Below are positions 1 through 10,800 of a DNA stretch of 64,000 bases, in pieces. Within the stretch, counting starts at the first letter, position 1. Every line of letters starts with the position of its first letter. Position numbers and translations under genes: made by a program. The notes beneath the pieces are model-generated. The model saw only the letters and a program-made list of their open reading frames with translations, did not search any database and was not told where the DNA came from. Source of the stretch: Strigops habroptila (Eukaryota > Chordata > Aves > Psittaciformes > Psittacidae); assembly GCF_004027225.2 (NCBI RefSeq), contig NC_044282.2:50808576-50872575 (forward strand), in the 5' to 3' direction.

Positions 1-87
1 AATGGACTTAAACTAGAACAATTTCCTAGCTACTCAATAATTCTTTTTCTACCTGGGCAAACTAAGTGTTTGTGTAGGAACATTTGC

Positions 88-183
88 CAAAAAATAACCC
101 CCCAAAAAACCCCAACAAACAGAAAAACAACAAAACCCACACACACAAAAAAAACCCACAACCAAACCCAAACCCAAAACCCC
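88..183. repeat. A/C-rich low-complexity tract
   Basis: Almost only A and C on the plus strand, with runs such as CCCCCC, AAAAAAAA and a short CACACACA stretch. The open frame read through it on the other strand (Gly/Phe/Val/Cys-rich) is a by-product of this composition, not a gene. Confidence 0.9.
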
Positions 184-2762
184 TATGTTATTCTTAGGAC
201 AGAGGTATTTCTGTGACGTTCCATACTTCATTCACATCCAAAGTCCAAACCCAAAAGGCCACTTCTACATAAATGCAGAGACACCACTACAAAATCAAGA
301 TTTTGACACAAAGAGGAATTATTAATTCTATCCTAGAAGTAGTCAGAAGTCTCAAAGATCACTGATAAAAAGAAGGCATTAAAGGCAGCACATCCTTGCT
401 ATACACCAACAAGATTTTCCCTGCTGGGTGACCTACCTCAACTAACCGTCAAAAAGAATTAGTCTCAAGGGAATGTTTTGCTTATAGATTTATAAATGTT
501 GACAATAATCCTAAATGAATGTTAGGGGAATTGACAAATCTCAGCATTTTTCTTGATGTATGTGTGCCTGGGGGAACTTTGGAGGCCCCAGCATTCACTA
601 AAAAGAAGCAAGCCATTGACAGCTGACAGAGAAAGACAGGTAGCATAGCTAGAAAAGTAGAAGCTATTTGTTGACACAAATTGTGGAGTATAACTTAATA
701 ATCTAGTGTTTTCTTCCACTGTTGTTTCTAGGCTTACTCAAAGGGTACAGACACAGCACAGTGTGCTTAGTGCAACAATAAAACTGCTTACTCTATAAAT
801 GGCTTTATTGTAGAAGTTTGAATGCTCAGGAAAATAATGTAGGCTAGATTAAAGCTGGAATTAGGGCTTTAGTAAGGATCTGGGGGACAGCTAGGGGGTG
901 TATTTTTGTTTTTTCTGTGTGTGCGTATGTGGTTTTTTCCCCTGGAGGAAAATGCACATGTTAAAACAATGTCCTCTGGAAGAAAAGAGTTCCAAGTTTA
1001 GTTCTGGCTTCTCATATTAACATAAGTGAAAGAAGGGGAAAGACAACAAACACGGAAGCTCAGAAGTTTGATTCTAACTTTATGTTTGATTGTGGGCTAA
1101 ATTCTTGCCAGGTAATTCCACCTATAAATCTATAACAGGACCACTGACAGGGAATGTTGCAGAATTTATCCATGAGTCTGAAAAGAAGCTTTGATCAATT
1201 TTCCTTGATAGTGTATTAATTACAACTAGCTTTTCTACCTAGCTGCCTTCAGTTTAACTATTATTTGATAGTAAGTGAAAAACAGAAAAATATGTCAATC
1301 TGAGCTGTCATTTATGGATTTACTTTCACAGTGAAAAGAAAAAAGAAATAATAGCAGGTACTTCTGTCCTATTGAAAAATAATACTTCTGAATTGCTTTA
1401 AAAAATCACCTGCACAGATTGATTGCTAGCGCTCTATCATCCAGATTACTGCAAGCGTATTTGTAAGTGTGTGTTTAAAGAGAGTGAAAGACTCACATGG
1501 TTATGCATAACATCCCAAGGATGGAAATGTCATTGTATGACTCCTCCTATTTCTTACCACCAGACAGCTCTTAACAGCAAATTTCGCAGCATTTCATAGA
1601 GATCAGTTTTAAACAAACCTAACAAATCCTCTAACACTCCTGGGAACCACAGGAACACATTCGTTTCCTTTGTTCCACATTCCCCTATGTCTTAGTGATT
1701 AAGTAGTAATAGAAGTTATAGCAGCAGTAGAGACTGATCATATATGTAATAATAACAGGCAAAATAAAAGAAATCAACACAGTTGTTTAGAGGAAGGAAG
1801 TTGAGAAAAACGTTTGGTGACCTTGACGAATATCATATAGAAAGTCTATGCAAATCGAGGACATAACTCAGATCTCTTCTAAATTTCTCCTTTGACACAC
1901 TCTCCTTGTTTTATTCTTTTTTCTTTTGTTCTTTTACTGCGTCGTACATTATATTTCTGACAATATTTATTTCTGCATTGGCTTCCCTGCACCAGGATTA
2001 ACACTACTCAGTCTGACCAAAGGTTTTACAACTGATATTCAGTGGAGCTACCCTTTCACAGTTAATGTGAAGACGAAGGGAGCTACATATTGTGTTTCTT
2101 TTTTTTTCTGATAGTTTCTCCTTTATCACAACCATTTCTATGCTGTTTTCCTGCATTTATCTGTTAACTACATGTCAATAACTAAAAGCAGTATTTTCAG
2201 AAAAAGTCTTAACAAATCTTGACCCTTTTTTTCGTGAGGCAAGAATGTGTGCCTGAATGGAGCCCCAGACAGATGTCTTTTTAGGATGCACTGTAAACTT
2301 ACGTTTAATTTCCTGTCTACTACCAGCCTTACTTCATCAGTACTGCCCTTACTTTCACAGACTTCTATATACCATGGAATATCTGTATTTTGTATTGTTT
2401 TCCCCGAGAAGTAATAGCTTCCATTTTACAAGCTGACACTCAACATATTGCAACATGCATTTGAAACTTTGTATTCTTTTGTTCAGAAGTTTTTTTCTTC
2501 ATCGCCAGTCTACATATGAGAATTGGTTGTAAATAAATGGCATACAAGTAAAATCCCAAGTTCCTGGTGGGTGTGTAAAGTACTTTACTTCTGGCATCAC
2601 TGAGCTATCCATCCCTAGACACTGTTTGCGGAGATAGAGTTCAGAGGCACCCAGGTACAGTCTGGCTCAACTGCCCATCCAGTTCAATGGAACTTAATGA
2701 GTTCTCAGACTGAAGCATTTTCATGAAACTCCTGACCTTAGGAGGAAAATGCAATTTTTAAG
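184..2762. other. Non-coding, nothing recognised
   Basis: AT-rich, non-repetitive to the eye. Only short open frames (about 60-65 codons) with no family resemblance. No transposable-element end, RNA gene or CpG cluster seen. Confidence 0.6.
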
Positions 2763-2796
2763 AAAAAAAAAAAAAAAGGGCAAAAAAAAAAAAAAA
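2763..2796. repeat. Two A15 tracts separated by GGGC
   Basis: Two runs of 15 A (2763-2777 and 2782-2796) separated by four bases. No recognisable retrotransposed body lies upstream, so this is best treated as a simple homopolymer. Confidence 0.9.
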
Positions 2797-4591
2797 GCAG
2801 TGAAAATATTTAGTATGTGTATATATTGAAAAGGGATTCATAATTAGACTTTATGCTTCACTTATTGTGTTAAGTTGGTAAACTCTCACTGACTTGTGTT
2901 TTCTAGTTACTGCATCTGACACATTTCATTCATGAGCACTTACTATGCCTCTTTTACAAGACAGGATCCACCTCACCCTTCAGAATTAGGCCTCTAATTT
3001 AAAATAATTATGTAGGTTTACTTCCTAACTTATAGAGGACAAGAAATATCTCCATTTGAAAGTGTTTTTATAATTGGTGGAGTGAACTGTCTGGGGTGTC
3101 TGCTAACCCCCATAGATTTTAGGGGGAGCTTGAACATTTCCTTCTCCATCAGAAGCCTAACTTAAGTCAGCTGTAACAGTATGAGATGCCTCCCACCAAA
3201 CTGAGTGTTTGCTCTTGTTCTTAAGCAAAACATTTTTTCTTTTCACTAGACTTTTTGTTTTGATGCTGTTTTGGTATGACTCTTGCAGCTAACAGTAACT
3301 GATGTACAGCCCCGGGCCCACCATGAGAACCAGGGAGAAAACAACTTCTTCACTTCCATGAAGTTCAGTTCAGATGCTGTGTAGCTAAGTAACATAAGAA
3401 GCCATCTTTGTTATGGGTGAAACTAACATCACTCACTAATGGGAAAGGACTAACACAAGAATCTCTGTGCCCTTTCCAGTCTCACATGGGACAATATGAC
3501 AGCGCTTCACCTGGGCTGAAGAGATGTCTGTGTTGGAACAAGGTAGTAGTTGCATATGAAGCAGTGAAAGTGCAGTGGCTCCCAAGCCCCATGTATTTGG
3601 GATCTTAAAGATCTTTGCCTCTGCTTTCACTCTGAGGAAAACTTGGGCACTTAGGCATGGAGTCATTTTTCTAAAAAAAAGGGTACTCAGTGGCAAAAGC
3701 AGTATTTTAGAGGACAGCAGCACATTATAAAGGACAACCTTTTGCCACTCCCTGATCCAGCATTTCATTTCTTTCTCTTGTTTCCTACTCGTGGTGTCTT
3801 GGCAACTCTTTCTGCTCCAGGATGTATGTTTTCCTTCCTCCCACATTACTTGGGAAGTCTCTCAAAACATGCTAGGAAATGAGCAGCAACTGCATCTGAC
3901 AGCTGCTGCAGGGCAGTTCGCTCCAGGTCCTACTGGGGACAACCAGTGCGCCCTTGGGCCTTGGGGGTGAGGAGTGCATTTCCTGCTGATTAGGAAAGGT
4001 GAGTGATGAAGATGAGGGAACGTTAAAAACGATTGCAGGAAACAGATACCATTATCTTTCCTAGTTTCTCGGAACAACAGTTACCTGGGGCACACCAGAC
4101 ATTTTACTTCATGTAGCAGCTAATTAGCAGAGACCACTGGTACAAATTTCAGTGCTCCTGATACTGACAGCAGCTGCAGTTTATGCAGAGATCAGCCCTG
4201 GCTTGTGTTCTTTCCACCCACTACCTCCCTTCAAGATCTGGTTTGCAGTTCAGGTTATATCACTTCAAAGAGTTTAACCTTCCCCTGTGTCATCCAGCTG
4301 CAACTCACTGAAGCAAAGGCAACGGATTCCATTGAGATGGAAGAGAAATCAGTTCAGAGAATTGAATGTTAAAAGGAAATAGTTTTTCCTTCTTAGAAAA
4401 TCATTCCCTATCTATTGTTGGGAAGGGGAGGTGGTGCTGCCTGGAAGCACAGATGATTAATTTCTTCTGCATACATAAAAGCAAGGTTTAGAAGTTGCGC
4501 AAGAGATGCTTTTCACACATTCAACAGAGTTATTCTCAGGTGAACATATTAGGCATCTATTGCTACTGAAACTTAAAAATAGCAGTGTTAA
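2797..4591. other. Non-coding, nothing firm
   Basis: No repeat family recognised. A strong acceptor-like site (pyrimidine tract ending CTGCTCCAG, 3820) and a strong donor-like site (AAAGGTGAGTG, GT at 3999) bracket 178 bp, but all three forward frames contain stops in that interval, so it cannot be an internal coding exon. The open frames of 136 codons (minus, 3436-3846) and 71 codons (minus, 3862-4077) match no family I know. Confidence 0.5.
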
Positions 4592-5165
4592 TGTTAGCGG
4601 AGAGAAGAACACATAACCACTCTAAGGAGGTTATATGTGGTGCTTTATTTCGAGGCCCCGGGAACCAGGGGTACCCATCCAAATCTGGTTCCAAAGACCG
4701 TCACAACGCGCCCGCAATTTATCTTACTGAGATTTCACAATCTAATGTATATTCAACAGGTTACATCCTCCTCTCATACATATGTATTTATAAATTGCAT
4801 CATCTCCTAATTACATCATCAGTTGTTTCTGCGCTTGCGCAGCCCCCTTCTGGTGGTCGTCAGGATGAAGTAAGTAGTCTTCCTCAGATGAAGTAAGACG
4901 TCTTCCTCGCTATGTCCTTTTTACCTTTTAGAGTCCTGGATAAATCCCAGCGATTGTGCTTGCGCCAATATTCTTCTCTCTCTCCTTGACTGGTTCTTAG
5001 TATACAACTCTGTTTCTCAACACAATTAAAAGTTCTACTTGAATAATCTTTAAAGTACTGTTCCTACCAAACCACCACCCCATAAGGATATCGCTTGAAT
5101 AGTCTCATAAATCTACATCCACATCCTAGATACTAGGCTTTTCTGACCTAGTAACAAACTTAACA
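4592..5165 (-). mobile_element. Endogenous retrovirus LTR (solo or isolated), minus strand
   Basis: Read on the minus strand, the block starts TGTTAAGT and ends CTAACA, so both ends carry the TG...CA termini of a retroviral LTR. A TATA element (TATAAAT, about 4785-4794) is followed some 140 bp later by an AATAAA polyadenylation signal (4644-4649). A GC-rich, CpG-containing R/U5-like segment lies around 4650-4720. The composition differs clearly from the AT-rich flanks. No internal retroviral region or primer-binding site is seen, so it looks like a solo LTR. The inner boundary (5156-5170) is uncertain and I could not find a convincing target-site duplication. The style fits an avian ERVK-like family, but that assignment is from memory. 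Confidence 0.7.
4785..4909 (-). promoter_or_regulatory. LTR promoter/enhancer block (TATA, CARE-like sites, palindrome, 23-bp tandem repeat)
   Basis: Seen on the minus strand: a TATA element at 4785-4794; TGATGCAAT or TGATGTAAT at 4794-4802 and 4810-4818, both fitting the TGATGNAAN C/EBP-ATF element; the palindromic CTGCGCTTGCGCAG at 4829-4842, close to an NRF1 site; and CCACCAGAAGGGGGC just beyond it, resembling but not fully matching a CTCF core. A 23-bp unit is tandemly duplicated at 4864-4886 and 4887-4909 with 3 mismatches, like the duplicated enhancers of many retroviral U3 regions. Motif matches are by eye; activity is inference. Confidence 0.45.
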
Positions 5166-5807
5166 AAACACAAATCAACCAAATCAGTGAGACTAAATAC
5201 TATATATATATATATTAATTAAAACTTGATCAAACTTCTGTTAATCAAACGTTATGATTTCTAACATTGATGTTTCAGATTTTAACTGATTTAATCACTG
5301 CACTAATAGAAACCCTGCTACAAATTCCTCATTTCTTCCCCAAGCCTGGGAATCATATGGTGAACAACTTGCATGAAAGTCTGAAGAAGTAATGCAATGT
5401 AGAAAAAAGGGCAACAGAAGCCCTTACAAAAACACCTGTGGAGGAGTAGTGAGGAGGAATGCTGCAGTATCACTACCTATGTCATCCTTAATAATTTTGT
5501 ATAAATAAATTTTATTTTACTGTTACTTTTCTCATTATATTACTCAGCACATAAATGACACACCGCTACATAAGGCTTCCCAATATCTCCTGCTGAGCCG
5601 CCAAAATTTGAGATACCCTCCTGAATGCTGTGGCAGAAGAGTGAAACTTTCTCTAGTGTGCAACTCCTGCATGCAGAATTAGGAGTATGGACATTCATCT
5701 TACATAGAGGCTCTCGAACTGCTGCCTGTGGGGTGGCGGTGATCCACATCACTGCTAATCTGAAGAACACATACACTGTGTTTCAGCTGAATGCAAAAGG
5801 TGCGCAA
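5166..5807. other. AT-rich non-coding with short TA repeat
   Basis: Contains a short TA dinucleotide run near 5203-5214 and AT-rich sequence that may include eroded flank of the adjacent LTR. No gene recognised. Confidence 0.5.
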
Positions 5808-5945
5808 GGGTTTGTGCTGATGACTGACATGGGTTCAGAGTCCTAACAACTTGGGAGTAGCTGTTTGAGAGCTGCCACTGATCAGCTATGAGCAAGATGC
5901 TTCACCTCTCTGTGCCTTTGTTTCCCTTCCAGCACCATCTGTTTT
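5808..5945 (+). mobile_element. MIR-like (CORE-SINE) fossil, plus strand
   Basis: A B-box-like GGTTCAGAGTCC (5832-5843) is followed by CTGCCACTGATCAGCTATGA, then a CACCTCTCTGTGCCTTTG stretch. These are the same order and wording as the MIR consensus (tRNA-like head, then the 'gctctgccac...agctgtgtga...aacctctctgagcctcag' core). No poly-A or target duplication remains, as expected for a very old amniote SINE. Confidence 0.65.
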
Positions 5946-7397
5946 GCTTAATTAAAGTTTTCACAGTAAAGACCTTTCCCTCACAGGCATTTGTGAAATG
6001 CTTTTCACAGTGCACTTCTGAATTCATTCAGGACACAGAGCTGCCAAGCCAGCATTGATTACTACTATTAACAATATCTGTTTTAACTTGTCAGCTAAGA
6101 TGATAGCATTGTTACTAATAACTCAGGAAACCAGAATCCTAAGAAGCAAAAATTAATATGAAAAATTGAAGGATTTTGTGTGGTTTTGGGTGTATTGCTC
6201 TTTCAATCAAATATGAAAAGAATCCTTGCATCCAAAAATGTATACTAAACTATCATGATCTTCTCCAGATTGCTATGGAGTACAGCAACCTCTGTGTGTG
6301 TAGGATACTTCAAAGCACTCTGCCTCTCAAAGTGTCATTTTTCATACAGTCATTTGCATGCAGTTTGCAGCCTTGTTTTTCATGGGTTTTTCAAAATGCT
6401 AATTTTTGCCTACTCTGCTATAATCTACTTAGAGGTTGGGTGGGATCTTACACAAGGGGTATGCAAGGGATAATATCAGGCAAAAAATCAAAGGCAAAGG
6501 CTTTTGCCTGGTTTTAGCTGCAGAAATAAAGCTGTGTTTCAGCGCAACCCTAATTACAGTTTTGTGGTGCTTTACCGAGCCCTGCTGATAAGTTTCCCTA
6601 GTAAACAGCTCTTTATTGTTCTTTCACATTCAGTCACCATGGCAACAAGCATTTTAGGGTTTGATCCTGAGAGATGCCAAGCACCTGCTTCTGTAGAAGT
6701 ATCTATGGGAGAGGAGGATCTGAGACATCTTGTAAGATCAGTCCTTACAATGGCACAGATTTACTAAAGACAAAAGCAAAAGCAAACACGCCCCCCCCCC
6801 AAAAAAAAACAACCGAAAACCCAAACCAAAACCACACAAAACCCCACAACCACCCTCCCAAAAAAAGCTTTTGATGTGCTTATTTAGAAGGAATTGTGGG
6901 GGGGGGGGGGGGAAAAGCCAAACCAAGCCACAGGTAAAACCTGGCCCCAGTTGTACCTTACAAACATACACAATATCTGACACTGCCTGCTTATGGGTGT
7001 AGTGCAAAAGAAAAAAAAAAGCCCACCTAGCCTACGGATCTAAATCCAGAGGAAATGCAAGTCAGAAACAGAACCCCAGTGTGCCACTAACAAAAGTTGG
7101 GAAGATGAATTCCCTTTCATTCACTGCCAAATCCTTCATTGCCTTCTTATTGTAAAAGTAATAGTGCTTGGGAGGTCAAATCCAGGTGATAAACAGCTGA
7201 ACACAATTTCTATTTTAGCTTCTGAATAACCCCTGAGGGACTCTCTTTTGTCTTTCCTGCTTATGTTGACCTCAAACTGCTGGTCAGAGCCTAGAGGAGT
7301 CACTCAATTTAGCGAAGAGCAGCTTTTTCCCCCACCCCTTACAGCTCCATTTCTTCCGAATTTATCTTGGTGTCTCCGTAGATAGAAGATAGAAGGT
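5946..7397. other. Non-coding with homopolymer tracts
   Basis: Apart from the C/A/G tracts listed separately, no repeat family or exon is recognised. Overlapping open frames of 72-113 codons near 6176-6767 match no known domain. Confidence 0.5.
6791..6912. repeat. C10-A9, A/C-rich tract and G15 homopolymer
   Basis: C10 (6791-6800) runs straight into A9. An A/C-rich stretch continues to about 6866, and a pure G15 run sits at 6898-6912. The C10 and G15 runs are about 100 bp apart and could pair. The Pro/Asn-rich open frame across it is compositional. Confidence 0.9.
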
Positions 7398-7860
7398 TTG
7401 TGTCAGCAGTTAGCAGGTAGTCTGAATGTAAGCAGGTGTGAACATACCGATTGCTTCCTTAACTGGTGCAGCCTGAACATGCTGGGCCTGAGCAGAGAAT
7501 TACTTTCGAACCCTCTAGTACATCGCCATCTGTTTACTTATGCTGCCTTCTTTACAAACCCTTTTACCTGCCAAGTCTGCAGAAGTCGGTTATTGTACTA
7601 CCTACCATCCCAATTCGGCTGCCATAACCAGCGTTGTTAACCACCAGGATGGTTTCCTCAGCTTGAGGGGGTCGATTTTATTTTCTCTGCTTCAAAACAC
7701 GGGCCCGGAACTACCCTATATAAATGCAGACACCCATCTGGTGGGGACAGTCGCCTTCATCTGTCTTAGTTTTGTAGCAGTAAGCCAGCACCTCGAAAGG
7801 GTAGTTGGCATCTTAAGTGGGGTGAATCGCCTTCTAAGGGTTTTCATTTCTTGTTGTTAA
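7398..7860 (+). mobile_element. LTR-like promoter block, uncertain
   Basis: CpG-richer than its surroundings, with a good TATA box (CCCTATATAAATG, 7714-7726) preceded by a GC-rich CACGGGCCCGG segment, and a downstream stretch ending CTTGTTGTTAA. That architecture suggests a degraded retroviral LTR on the plus strand. No AATAAA, no TG...CA ends and no target duplication were found. It could equally be a non-LTR promoter-like sequence. Confidence 0.3.
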
Positions 7861-10800
7861 ACACAGAGAAAGCACGCAATGTCTACATTTAAAAATCAGG
7901 CATCCCAATCAGTGGCCCAGCTAATTAGAAGGAATGCAGCTCCTGATGGCTGAAGTCATCTTTATCCATGCCTGCACAACATTGTAAATTTAGGCATTTT
8001 GTCTCCTATTACCCTTAGACCAAAAAAAACAAAAAAACAAAACAAACAAACAAACAAAAAAAAAATTCAGATTATGCTGCATAGAAAGAAGTAGCTGATT
8101 ACAAGCATACTTCTTGTTCATGTCTGCAAATATGCATGACAGAAGAAATCAGGTTTTCAGATAACAGTTTGGTGACAGCTTATCTTTACTCTTGGTATTG
8201 TTATTAGTGGTTGGATTACAGTCAAGCTCAAGCTTTTTATTACTTGGACTTTCATAGAACTATCTTAGGACAGCAGAAGGATTTTTGAAAATTATTATTA
8301 CTTCTTCTTTCTTCCATAGCCCAAACGTAACAGCAATAGAAAGGAAAATAAAGATTAGGCAATAGCAAAATTAAAATGAAGCAATATGGATCACATTCCT
8401 TCTGATCTGCGCCTACCAGCAATGAATGTTAGAAAATGTATCACCTTTAAAAGTGAGTACTTTCAGATAAAGGAGTCAGCAGCTACCTCCTTGTCTGCAG
8501 GGCTTTAGAAGTTTGTGAAGAAACAGTATCTCCACATTCACAGTTCAGGCACAGATAGCCCCTAGTTCTATAAAAGGAAACATGTTCAAAATACTGGCAA
8601 AGAATATGTGATGGAATATCTATAATCATCCAGGGTTATCGTTAGTTAAGGTGCTCTGAAATACGTGGAAAGACTTGGTTTCATGCCTTTTGGATCCAGA
8701 AAATTTCACAGGAAATAAGCTGGCAAGAGACTTAAACGATCTGGAGTGGATTCCCTTTTTTGACACCTGACAGTACCTGACAGTTAACTAGTACGTGTCA
8801 CGGTTTAAACAGTGTTTGCAAAGTGCAACCCTGAAAGAAATGAAATCCAGTGTTAAAGATAATAATGGAATTAGATGCAGTTTAGGACAGGAAGGGCAGC
8901 ATGGTAATAAAAGCCTGTGCTATTTTACATGTCACTAGCTCACAGGTGAGTTGCTGATGGTCAAATTCTTCCCTCTGCATTAAGCTATTATAGACTGAAG
9001 TATTTGTGTGCTGTGATGTATTAACTCTAAGACTGGAAAAGCTAAAGCTATACAACGCATGCAGGGCAAAACTACACATTAGACTGTTACTATTAAATAC
9101 AAAATGAGAGGTGATTTATGATTTGGCCCATCTTCAGGTAAAGAAATCCATCTTGTTGTAAAGGCATGTATTCATCCTTCACAGAGTAGGATCAGCTACA
9201 TTATTAATACTTATACAGTAATGTAACGCAATTAGAGATCATGCCACCAGAGACATTAATTGAGCTTCAGCACTGTTCTAGGAACAGAGGGATAAGGATT
9301 CATCCATCTACACACAAGGCAGTCACCCCAGGCTCCCTCTATATCAGTGAAGAGAAATTGGCGCTTCTAGGGTCCAATCCATCTTATCCTTAAGCAGACA
9401 TCTAAAATAGGTCTGAGAAATGCCCAGAAGTGCCCATTTGATTCAAAGAGGAACCCAGGAGATGCAAAAATTTATGCTGTAAATTACAATTTTTACTCTG
9501 ATTGTCCAGTCAAGACTACCTACAGTTTGGAAGTAAAAATCCTTCTATTCTGAGTTTGTGCAGTATTCAGCACATCTTAAGACATAAACCCAGGACTGGT
9601 GTTTCAGCTCAGTTTAGCAAAACAACCTCGAATTTAGTGCGGTTACATTTCCAGTAGACTCAGGTGGATTTTTGCCTCAGAGCGAAGTTACAATGAGACT
9701 ATTTGGTAAACAGGCATAGTCAGCCTCACCCTCACTGTTAAACTCCTTTCCAGACACAACTGCTCTTGCTTTATTCCTTCATGATTGTTATTGATCTGCA
9801 AACATTGTCTCTAGGAGGTTGCAGCAGCAGTAATCAGTATATTTGCTTCTATTTAGGATGTTACTTTTGCTCTATCCAGGCCACAGCCACAGCTAGAAGA
9901 AGCCTCCAGGATTATACCCAAAGGACATAAAGAAACATCGTTGTAATACAGTGAGTATCAGACCATTTAAACGTACAAAGATTTGCCCAAAGGTTCGTAG
10001 CTGTAAGTGTTGCTCAAATTCTTGTGAAGTTATTTCATGCTGCTTACATCCTTTTTTCGGATGCATTTTTCCTTTGCAGCGGCCTGAAGTCTTAAATGAT
10101 GTAGTGTCATCACATCAGCAGTGTATGTTTAAGCATGTGTATGCACGTTTCTTTTTCTCCCACTTTCCATCTAAATATATGTCTATATGCCTAGCTACAT
10201 GTTTATATGTCTATGTCTGGGGTGTGTGTGTGCAGAAGCCTATTTGCTGATTATAAAAAGGAAATTGACAACATTTCTACTAACATCCAATAGTTAGCAG
10301 AGCCATATATTGAATCTTTTGGCAGCTTTTGTGATAAAACTGTAGCAGTAGATTTAGTTCTAAGTGCTACCTCATCTTTACTCTGTGTACATTAATAACC
10401 AGCTGGATGTGTGAGATATGGAGTGACATCCCCCTCTTCAAGAATATTATCCAGCACTTGGAGAGGAAAAGAAAGATAAAAAGGAAAGGAGACAGAGCTG
10501 TCATGCGGCTCTGCACACAGGGGAACCTCACACAGCGGGTTGCAATCTGAACTGTCCCATTTCATTATGCCACTGAGGCAGACCCCTGCAGTGCATTAAG
10601 GTTTTAAAATCATTTAGGAAATATGAAGATACATTGTTATTTAATCATTCCATTACACTTCAAAAACAATATTCCAATATCCATTTTTTTTACATCATAA
10701 ATATTGTCTTTTACCAGTGGGGACTGGCAAGTGAATATAGACTGAGTTTCTGGAATAATATGATTAGTATGGAAATGGAAACTGACTGTAAAGAATACTC

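Noticed and set aside
3436..4077. Minus-strand open frames of 136 and 71 codons
   Set aside because: No domain, no consistent splice sites and amino-acid composition typical of random frames.
4585..4896. 103-codon plus-strand open frame
   Set aside because: It runs antisense through a retroviral LTR and has no protein similarity I can see.
6674..7007. Pro/Asn/His-rich and Gly/Phe-rich open frames
   Set aside because: Produced by the C/A-rich and G-run low-complexity tracts.
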